From contig PAZD01000008.1 in the NCBI GenBank assembly GCA_002715405.1, forward strand, positions 1 to 5,251: a stretch of 5,251 bases of DNA, in the 5' to 3' direction. Source of the stretch: Acidimicrobiaceae bacterium. Its GTDB lineage: Bacteria > Actinomycetota > Acidimicrobiia > Acidimicrobiales > UBA8592. Both the position numbers and the translations under genes were made by a program. How positions within the stretch are numbered: position 1 is the stretch's first letter; each line of letters starts with the position of its first letter. This document shows, piece after piece, positions 1-5,251 of the stretch. The notes under the pieces are model-generated. The model saw only the letters and a list, made by a program, of their open reading frames with translations. It searched no databases and was not told the origin of the DNA.

Positions 1-99
1 CCAGCTCGACTGATCAGTAAAACTTTGAAGAATGCGATCGATGTCGCACGATTCCATAGATTCTAGAAACGTTTCGAATATTTCATTTGGATTACTCAT
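1..99 (-). CDS. N-terminal fragment of a probable NTF2/SnoaL-like (limonene-epoxide-hydrolase-type) protein
   Basis: An open frame on the - strand starts with ATG at 99-97 and stays open for 33 codons to the window edge, so only the N-terminus is visible. The fragment reads MSNPNEIFETFLESM, then a Cys-Asp-Ile-Asp-Arg turn, then a second helix ending in a Phe-Thr-Asp and a Trp at residue 33. This pattern (amphipathic helix, a short 'xxD' turn, a helix, then F-x-D-x-x-x-W) is the usual opening of SnoaL, NTF2-like and limonene-1,2-epoxide hydrolase proteins. AGG and AAGGAT purine-rich stretches (complement of 109-117) lie 9-12 bases upstream of the ATG and can serve as a ribosome binding site. 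The gene is divergent from the P450 operon, a common arrangement for functionally linked genes. The family call rests on 33 residues and is tentative; catalytic residues would lie beyond the edge. Confidence 0.5.
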   Translation of the reverse strand, partial: MSNPNEIFETFLESMESCDIDRILQSFTDQSSW

Positions 100-150
100 G
101 TTTCAGAACCTATCCTTTCTTCTAGTGGATGCAAATACTCTAAGGGAAAT
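100..150. promoter_or_regulatory. Divergent intergenic leader between the NTF2-like gene and the P450 operon
   Basis: Only 51 bases separate the two divergent start codons, so the promoters of both genes must lie here or reach into the opposite coding region. For the + strand gene an AAGGGA Shine-Dalgarno sits at 142-147, close to the tandem ATGATG. For the - strand gene the complement of 109-117 gives AAGGATAGG. An AATACT at 134-139 is a weak -10 candidate on the + strand, but I see no convincing -35 at the right distance. Assignment as a regulatory region rests on geometry, not on a recognised box. Confidence 0.4.
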
Positions 151-1350
151 ATGATGATCGAGCTATCTAACTGGTTGCATGTCAAGGAAGCTTTCAGGTC
201 GAAGCACCTTCGACAGGCCGGTTATACAGAAGGCGCAATCGTTATGGAGGGTACCCTTCTTGACCTCCATGGATTAGAGCATCGGGAGCGAAGAAGGTTA
301 GAGAACCGCTTATTTCGGCGAGAAATCTTTAGTTATTGGGAACATGAGATTCTTGGAGAAACAATAGACGCCACGATGAAGCCCTTTGTCGAAAAAGGGG
401 CAGGGGACCTTGCTCAAATCGGATATCGATGTGCAATGAACCTCACAGCGACTATCGCTGGAATTGACCAAGACCCTCGGGATGAAGAGCAAACAGACTT
501 GCTGTACTCGAAAGTCAAGAAATTCAGTGAAGGCGCAACCATTATGCATTCCACTAGAGACAAAGATGAAGTTCGCTCTGAAGTAAGAAAAGCTATGGAA
601 TCGTTCCATAGAGACTTTTTCCTGCCTTCAAAAAATCGACGTGAAGAGTTACTTTTAGAGTTGGCAAGTGGAAAAATATCTGAAGACGCGTTGCCGCGTG
701 ATGTCTTTACTACGCTTTTAAATAATGCTGAATCTCTCAAATTGGATGATGATGTTGTCTTTCGTGAGATCTGTTTTTATCTTCAAGCAGGCGCACATTC
801 GACAGCTAATGCCTTTACCCACACAGTCGATGATTTATTCTCGTGGGGAGAGCAAAATCCATCTGACCTGGAACTAGCTAGAAACGACCTATCCTTTGTT
901 CAACGGTGCATGCACGAATCGTTGAGGCTTAGTCCCGCAAGTCCTGTCGCTCTCAGAACACCGCTTGAGGATGTTGAATTGTCAGATGGGACTCTATTGC
1001 CGGAGGGGGCACATGTGGTTTTGGATTTAATTAAAGCTAATCGAGATCCGACGGTATTTGGCAATACCGCTGATGTTTATGATCCACATCGTAACGTTCC
1101 CGATGGAATTGCCCGTTGGGGTATGAGCTTTGGTGCTGGTTCACATGCGTGTGTCGGCGCAGAACTTGACGGAGGCCTAGAGATAGATCATACAAGGCCT
1201 AATGAAGATGCCTTGTATGGAACTGTTGCAATAATGGTACATGCTTTGCTTTCGGCCGGAGGAACGAAAGACCAACTCAATCCACCTGTATTGGATCCAA
1301 ATTCAGAGAGAAAGCACTTTAGTAGTTATCCAGTACTATTTCTAAGTTGA
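151..1350 (+). CDS. Cytochrome P450, first of a tandem pair
   Basis: A 399-residue soluble heme-thiolate monooxygenase with no signal peptide or membrane anchor, expected in the cytoplasm and dependent on a ferredoxin or other electron donor. The C-helix heme-propionate motif is H44-x3-R48. The I-helix is A213-G-A-H-S-T218. The K-helix ExxR is E256/R259. The heme loop is F327-G-A-G-S-H-A-C334-V-G336, with C334 as proximal ligand. Compared with typical bacterial P450s the N-terminus is about 45-50 residues short, starting roughly at the B helix. The segment after C334 is long (65 residues), with a charged insert that breaks the L helix. His216 and Ser217 replace the usual acid-Thr pair. The start is bounded by an in-frame TAG at 64-66 with no ATG, GTG or TTG between it and 151. 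ATG at 151 and ATG at 154 are both possible; AAGGGA at 142-147 is better spaced for 154. It is paralogous to the next gene, sharing 17 of 20 residues around the H-x3-R motif. Substrate unknown. Confidence 0.93.
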   Translation: MMIELSNWLHVKEAFRSKHLRQAGYTEGAIVMEGTLLDLHGLEHRERRRLENRLFRREIFSYWEHEILGETIDATMKPFVEKGAGDLAQIGYRCAMNLTATIAGIDQDPRDEEQTDLLYSKVKKFSEGATIMHSTRDKDEVRSEVRKAMESFHRDFFLPSKNRREELLLELASGKISEDALPRDVFTTLLNNAESLKLDDDVVFREICFYLQAGAHSTANAFTHTVDDLFSWGEQNPSDLELARNDLSFVQRCMHESLRLSPASPVALRTPLEDVELSDGTLLPEGAHVVLDLIKANRDPTVFGNTADVYDPHRNVPDGIARWGMSFGAGSHACVGAELDGGLEIDHTRPNEDALYGTVAIMVHALLSAGGTKDQLNPPVLDPNSERKHFSSYPVLFLS

Positions 1351-1384
1351 CAACTATGAGAGTTTTTAAGAAGCTAGAGATAGT

Positions 1385-1393
1385 AAAGGGGAG
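1385..1393 (+). promoter_or_regulatory. Shine-Dalgarno fixing the start of the second P450
   Basis: AAAGGGGAG lies four bases before the ATG at 1398. An in-frame TAA at 1395-1397 sits immediately upstream of that ATG, so the protein cannot begin further left. This makes the short N-terminus of the second P450 real rather than a start-calling artefact. The 47-base gap 1351-1397 shows no terminator-like hairpin. Confidence 0.75.
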
Positions 1394-1397
1394 ATAA

Positions 1398-2600
1398 ATG
1401 GCAGAAATCATAATAACTAAACCCGATGACGCTCGTGAGTGCTATAGGAATAAGACACTCAAACAAGCTCTTTATGATGATGGTGAAGTAGTTATGGGAG
1501 ATGTGCTTATCAATTTGCATGGCGATGAACACCGGAAAAGAAGGAGATTAGAAAATCGGCTATTTCGAAGAGACACTTTTTTCTCTTACGAAAGAGAAAT
1601 ATTTCCAGACATCATTGAGGAAACCGTTCGTCCCTATCTAGATGAAGGAAAAGCAGAATTGGTTGATTTCGGCCATCAACTGATGATGAATTTGGCGGCG
1701 GCAACTGCCGGAGTTGACCGACCAGAGGGTACCGCCGAAGAAACATTTCGCCTCTACGCATACATGCTGGACTTCATAGAGGCTGCGACACTGTCTTTCT
1801 ACACTGGCGACAAAGACGCCAAAATACAGGAAATCCAAGAATCTTTGGAAGCGTTTGATGCAGAATTTCTCGAAGATGGGATTACTCGGCGGAAAGCATT
1901 GCTGAGGGATTTTGAAGCAGGCGAAATATTGGAAGAAGACCTTCCGAAAGATATTTTGATGGTTTTGCTCCGCAACCAAGACAAGATACCAATGGATAGG
2001 GCATCAATAAGGCGTGAAATAGCCTTCTTACTGCTCGCTGGTGGCCACACATCTGCAACAGCTTTTAATAGGGTCATTCACAATATCTTTAAGTGGATCG
2101 AAGATCATCCAGAAGATACTTCTCGTGCGTACAACGATCGACTATTTCTTCAACGTTCTACGCATGAAACTATCCGACTACAACCATCTTCTCCAATTGC
2201 TGCCCGTTGGGCCTTAGAAGATATAACTCTTAGGTCAGGAATAGAGATAAAAGAGGGCGATCGTGTGGTCATTGACTTAGAAGCTGTGAACAGAGATAAA
2301 GAATTATTTGGTCAAGACGCCGAACACTTCAATCCGGATCGGGAATTACCAGATGGCGTATCCCCATGGGGTTTAAGTTTCGGCCAAGGAACGCATGCAT
2401 GTATAGGGCAGGATCTCGCAGTCGGGCTAGCTTTTTCTCCAGAGAAAAGTTTAGATGACCATTTATTTGGCCTAGTCCCAGTAGCCATACAAACAATGTT
2501 CCTAAACGGCGTTCGACCTGATCCAGAAAATCCACCTGAGATGGATGATTCAACAACCAGACCATATTTCGGAAAATATCCAGTCGTTTTTTCAGGCTAG
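1398..2600 (+). CDS. Cytochrome P450, second of a tandem pair
   Basis: A 400-residue cytosolic-type heme-thiolate monooxygenase. Motifs in order: C-helix H45-x3-R49 inside LHGDEHRKRRRLENRLF; I-helix A214-G-G-H-T218-S; K-helix ExxR at E257/R260; meander FNPDR at 311-315; heme loop F328-G-Q-G-T-H-A-C335-I-G337 with C335 as heme ligand. T218 is the conserved oxygen-activating Thr, but His217 stands where most P450s have Asp or Glu. The same His-Thr pair occurs in sterol 14-alpha-demethylases (CYP51), although the rest of the protein is not CYP51-like. It shares the short N-terminus and the long 65-residue post-cysteine tail, including an insert near residues 343-358, with its upstream neighbour, so the pair is an old tandem duplication. 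The gene ends 15 bases before the flavoprotein gene, implying cotranscription. Substrate and electron donor cannot be read from the window. Confidence 0.95.
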   Translation: MAEIIITKPDDARECYRNKTLKQALYDDGEVVMGDVLINLHGDEHRKRRRLENRLFRRDTFFSYEREIFPDIIEETVRPYLDEGKAELVDFGHQLMMNLAAATAGVDRPEGTAEETFRLYAYMLDFIEAATLSFYTGDKDAKIQEIQESLEAFDAEFLEDGITRRKALLRDFEAGEILEEDLPKDILMVLLRNQDKIPMDRASIRREIAFLLLAGGHTSATAFNRVIHNIFKWIEDHPEDTSRAYNDRLFLQRSTHETIRLQPSSPIAARWALEDITLRSGIEIKEGDRVVIDLEAVNRDKELFGQDAEHFNPDRELPDGVSPWGLSFGQGTHACIGQDLAVGLAFSPEKSLDDHLFGLVPVAIQTMFLNGVRPDPENPPEMDDSTTRPYFGKYPVVFSG

Positions 2601-2615
2601 GGATGGTTCAAAGCC

Positions 2616-4271
2616 ATGACAGAGAAAATTTCTTATGACGTCGTAGTTGTAGGTTCGGGTATAGGTGGCCTTGCGGCAGCTATCCGCGCACACAGTTTGG
2701 GAACTTCAGTTTGTATTATTGAAAAATCAGCACATCTTGGCGGGGCAACGGCCTGGTCTGGAGGGCAGGTATGGGTTGGTGCGAATCATGTTGCAAAGAG
2801 GTTGGGTATCGAAGACTCGATTGAAGAGACCTTGGAATATGTCCGATCGATAGCGGGAAATCATCCAGAATTGTTTGATAATCAGATGGCTACAGAATGG
2901 GTTGATGGAGCAGCCGAAGCAGCAAAGTGGTTTGAAACTGAGGGTGTAATTCAATGGCGGTTAATACCCAACTACGAAGATTACTATTACCCCGAAGCTC
3001 CTGGTTCTAAAGCAACTGGACGTTATCTTACCGGAGATCCAATAGATGGGGAGTTGCTTGGTGAAAGCCGCAAGCTTCTCGTGGATGCTCCACACTGGCC
3101 TATCGGTATCACCTATGAAGAGATGTTTGCTTGGGGGGGAGTTTCAGCTCGCGATCGCTGGGATAAAGAATTAATGGAAGAGAGAAAATCTTCCGATACT
3201 CTAACTTTCGGTCAAGGGATAGCTGCTTGGTTTGTGAAGGGCATATTTGAACGAGACATAGATGTCTTCACCGAGCAACCTGTAACGAAGCTCTTAGAAG
3301 ATGAGGCTGGTATTAAAGGAATTAGATCAGAAGGCCCAACTGGAACCATTGAGATACTTGGCCAAGTCATCTTGGCTACAGGATCTCATGATTGGTCCTC
3401 TGCGCTTAGTGAGAAATTTGTTGGCATCCCTTCTGAACATGGTGGGAGTCTTGCCCCTGTCTCAGTGGCGGGGGATGGAATAACATTAGGAGCTGAAGTG
3501 GGGGCGGCGACAAGTGCAGTTCCTGGAACTGCAGCCCCGATAACTCCAGGGTATAAGTTACCAGAACCTATTTTTGAAGGAGATTCTGGTTATAGAGGGT
3601 GCTATGAACACTGTATGCCTCACACAATTCTCGTTAATGAAAGGGGTCGACGTTTCTGTGATGATTCATTCCACCCGGATGTTATTGCGGGTGCTATGCG
3701 GATAGATAAAAATGGGGAAAAGCCTAACCTGCCTTTTTTTATGATTTGGGATGATTGGCATCACAATCGATACGGTTTGGGTATTACGGGACCTGGACAA
3801 CCTTACGTTGATGGTCTCGTAACATCAGCCTCTGATCTTACGACCCTTGCTGAAGAATTAGGAATAAACTCAAGTGGCTTAGAAGAAACGATCAAAGAGT
3901 TTAATATCTATGCCTCGAAGGGAGAGGATCCCTATTTCGGGCGCGGAAGCAATGCGTCAGTGAGGACCTTCCGAGGTGACGGTGATCACAAACCAAATCC
4001 AAATGTAGGTCCGGTGTTGGACCCACCATTTCATGGAATGAAGATGCGATTGTTAAATACTGGTATAGCTGCTGGAGGACTTGTAGCAGGGAAATCTGGA
4101 AGAGTATTGGATAAAAACAATTCACCGATTGAAGGTTTATTTGCTGTAGGAGAATGTGTTGCAAGAACAACAGGTGGAGGTGCCGGATATAACAGCGGCT
4201 ATTCACTTTGTAGAGCAATGACGTATGGGTACCTTGCTGCAAGTGAAATAGCCTCAAAGAAAACTGGATAG
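2616..4271 (+). CDS. FAD-dependent dehydrogenase/reductase, fumarate reductase/KstD-like superfamily (FAD_binding_2)
   Basis: A 551-residue flavoprotein. The N-terminal Rossmann fold reads DVVVVGSGIGGLAAAIRA (G13-x-G15-x2-G18) with E36 as the expected ribose-binding acid, followed by the LGGATAWSGG loop at 41-50. The second FAD contact is ATG at 254-256 and the GDG motif is at 286-288. The substrate-domain signature V-N-E-R-G-R-R-F is at 340-347. The C-terminal FAD strand is G507-L-F-A-V-G-E513, followed by a Gly/Tyr-rich loop (520-529). No twin-arginine or Sec signal, heme or Fe-S motif is visible, so it is probably a soluble single-subunit enzyme. Relatives include 3-ketosteroid delta-1-dehydrogenase, urocanate reductase and fumarate reductase, which add or remove hydrogen at a C=C bond beside a carbonyl or carboxylate. 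The Tyr of the KstD C-terminal Tyr-x3-Gly motif aligns with a Gly (524), so KstD itself is not assigned. The start has GGGATGG at 2600-2606 ahead of ATG 2616. Confidence 0.9.
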   Translation: MTEKISYDVVVVGSGIGGLAAAIRAHSLGTSVCIIEKSAHLGGATAWSGGQVWVGANHVAKRLGIEDSIEETLEYVRSIAGNHPELFDNQMATEWVDGAAEAAKWFETEGVIQWRLIPNYEDYYYPEAPGSKATGRYLTGDPIDGELLGESRKLLVDAPHWPIGITYEEMFAWGGVSARDRWDKELMEERKSSDTLTFGQGIAAWFVKGIFERDIDVFTEQPVTKLLEDEAGIKGIRSEGPTGTIEILGQVILATGSHDWSSALSEKFVGIPSEHGGSLAPVSVAGDGITLGAEVGAATSAVPGTAAPITPGYKLPEPIFEGDSGYRGCYEHCMPHTILVNERGRRFCDDSFHPDVIAGAMRIDKNGEKPNLPFFMIWDDWHHNRYGLGITGPGQPYVDGLVTSASDLTTLAEELGINSSGLEETIKEFNIYASKGEDPYFGRGSNASVRTFRGDGDHKPNPNVGPVLDPPFHGMKMRLLNTGIAAGGLVAGKSGRVLDKNNSPIEGLFAVGECVARTTGGGAGYNSGYSLCRAMTYGYLAASEIASKKTG

Positions 4272-4277
4272 ACCCAA

Positions 4278-5251
4278 ATGAAAATTTCACAAATAGCAAA
4301 AATGCTAGGTACGAATACATCAGGTATTGACTCTATACACACGGTTGAGGATGCAAGAGAGATAGCAAAACGTAAGCTACCAAAAATGGTTTGGGATTTT
4401 ATTGATGGTGGTGCTGATGGTGAACTAGCGGTGCTAGCAAATCGAAGTTCCCTTAATGCAATTCACTTGCGCCCAAGTTTTCTTACTGATATATCTAATC
4501 GAGATATTTCAATAGATGTCTTTGGTGAAAGAACTCCTCTTCCGTTTATTCTCTCTCCTTCGGGTATGGCTACTTTGGCTCACCCGAAAGGTGAGTTGGC
4601 TGTAGCGGAGGCTTCTGCACATGCGGGGGCGATATTCTGTGTAAGCACAGCTTCTGGGTACACCTTGGAGGAAATATCGGAAGTTTCGAAAGGTAGGTTG
4701 TGGTTTCAGCTTTATCTATGGGGTGACCAAGAAGTCATAGTTTCGTTGATAGATAGGGCCAAGCGATCAGGCTATGAAGCTCTAGTAATAACGGTTGATG
4801 TGCCAGTAGTAGGAAAGCGAGAGAGAGACTTAGTGAATGGCATGTCGCTCCCTATTCGTATTCGACCTAAAAATGCCTTAAATACTCTTCGAAAGCCCAA
4901 ATGGTTGTTTGGTATGTTGCGTGGCCCTGAAATTACATTCGCGAATCTATCTGGAGTTGCAGATGGAGATGATGCAAGCTCAATTGGTGAATACGTAGAC
5001 CGTGAATTAGTCGACCCTACTAAAACATGGAATGACTTGGCTCTAATACGTAAAACTTGGTCTGGGCCACTACTGGTTAAAGGGATTATGACTTCGGATG
5101 ATGCTATCAATGCCGTTAATGCCGGAGCCGACGGAATTATTGTCTCCAACCACGGGGGAAGACAAATGAGTTTTGTACCTGGGGTTGCGACCGTGTTTGA
5201 ATCGATAGTTCATGCTGTAGGTCACCGTGCAGAAATATTTTTAGATGGAGG
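4278..5251 (+). CDS. FMN-dependent alpha-hydroxy-acid dehydrogenase/oxidase, 3' end cut by window edge
   Basis: ATG at 4278 lies six bases after the preceding stop, and the frame stays open for 324 complete codons to the window edge. Family members are usually about 360-400 residues, so only the C-terminal part is missing. The protein is a TIM-barrel flavoenzyme oxidising L-2-hydroxy acids to 2-keto acids, related to glycolate oxidase, LldD lactate dehydrogenase and mandelate dehydrogenase. Visible motifs: KLPKMVWDFIDGGA (33-46), the FMN loop P94-S-G-M97 followed by AHPKGE, QLY with Y146, T172-V-D174, R181, K268 in LVKGI, and the active-site SNHGGRQ with H292 as catalytic base and R295 binding the substrate carboxylate. 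Gly96 matches mandelate dehydrogenase rather than glycolate oxidase (Ala). Phe41 replaces the usual substrate-binding Tyr. Residues about 190-225 form the variable loop 4. The Shine-Dalgarno is weak (GGA at 4266-4268), consistent with translational coupling to the flavoprotein gene. Confidence 0.93.
   Translation, partial: MKISQIAKMLGTNTSGIDSIHTVEDAREIAKRKLPKMVWDFIDGGADGELAVLANRSSLNAIHLRPSFLTDISNRDISIDVFGERTPLPFILSPSGMATLAHPKGELAVAEASAHAGAIFCVSTASGYTLEEISEVSKGRLWFQLYLWGDQEVIVSLIDRAKRSGYEALVITVDVPVVGKRERDLVNGMSLPIRIRPKNALNTLRKPKWLFGMLRGPEITFANLSGVADGDDASSIGEYVDRELVDPTKTWNDLALIRKTWSGPLLVKGIMTSDDAINAVNAGADGIIVSNHGGRQMSFVPGVATVFESIVHAVGHRAEIFLDG

Noticed and set aside
310..740. Two overlapping - strand open frames of about 100 codons inside the first P450
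   Set aside because: They lie wholly antisense to a well-supported P450 reading frame; their translations are Ser/Phe/Cys-rich with no recognisable domain.
1351..1397. Possible transcription terminator between the two P450 genes
   Set aside because: Partial CTAT/ATAG complementarity does not form a stable GC-rich stem and no T-run follows; the gap is short and ends in a strong Shine-Dalgarno.
1638..2077. - strand open frames of 92 and 113 codons inside the second P450
   Set aside because: Antisense shadows of the P450, low-complexity composition and no credible ribosome binding context.
1398..2600. Calling the second P450 a CYP51 sterol demethylase because of its AG-G-H-T-S I helix
   Set aside because: The N-terminal region carrying the CYP51 B'-helix signature is absent and the rest of the protein resembles its neighbour, not CYP51.
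3901..4320. A 139-codon - strand open frame spanning the flavoprotein/FMN enzyme junction
   Set aside because: Rich in Leu, His and Gln, as expected from antisense reading of the Gly/Ala-rich flavoprotein; both + strand genes it overlaps have intact family motifs.
4772..5149. A 125-codon - strand open frame inside the FMN dehydrogenase
   Set aside because: It overlaps conserved catalytic motifs of the + strand enzyme and shows no domain of its own.
4278..5251. Assignment of the FMN enzyme as mycofactocin-associated MftD
   Set aside because: No mycofactocin precursor, chaperone or radical-SAM gene is visible, and the N-terminal motif M-V-W-D-F-I-D-G-G-A fits the LldD/mandelate/long-chain group rather than what I recall of MftD.

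Overview
The window is a compact, bacterial-type stretch, moderately AT-rich by eye (no GC count was run), with almost no non-coding space. It carries four + strand oxidoreductase genes in a row and, facing away from them at the left edge, the beginning of a small gene on the - strand. Nothing in it identifies the species. The combination of soluble P450s, a ketosteroid-dehydrogenase-like flavoprotein, an FMN 2-hydroxy-acid dehydrogenase and an NTF2-like protein is typical of catabolic or accessory regions in actinobacteria and in uncultivated marine or soil bacteria; that is a weak inference.

Layout: 1-99 (-) is the N-terminal 33 codons of a probable NTF2/SnoaL/limonene-epoxide-hydrolase-fold protein that runs off the left edge. 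A 51-base divergent gap (100-150) must hold both leaders. Then come two tandem paralogous cytochromes P450 (151-1350 and 1398-2600), a 551-residue FAD-dependent dehydrogenase of the fumarate reductase/KstD superfamily (2616-4271), and an FMN-dependent alpha-hydroxy-acid dehydrogenase (4278-5251) cut by the right edge after 324 codons. Gaps between the + strand genes are 47, 15 and 6 bases with no terminator-like hairpin seen, so they are probably one operon.

How they could work together (inference): the P450s hydroxylate or epoxidise a hydrophobic, perhaps terpenoid- or steroid-like, substrate. The FAD enzyme introduces or reduces a C=C bond next to a carbonyl. The FMN enzyme oxidises a 2-hydroxy acid to a 2-keto acid. 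The divergent NTF2-fold protein could be an epoxide hydrolase, isomerase or cyclase. No ferredoxin or ferredoxin reductase for the P450s lies inside the window.

The most distinctive features are in the P450 pair. Both begin about 45-50 residues later than usual, both have His where the I-helix acid normally sits, and both carry an enlarged segment after the heme cysteine. The FMN enzyme has Phe in place of the usual substrate-binding Tyr, as I recall for mammalian long-chain hydroxy acid oxidase. The flavoprotein lacks the KstD-type catalytic Tyr near its C-terminus.
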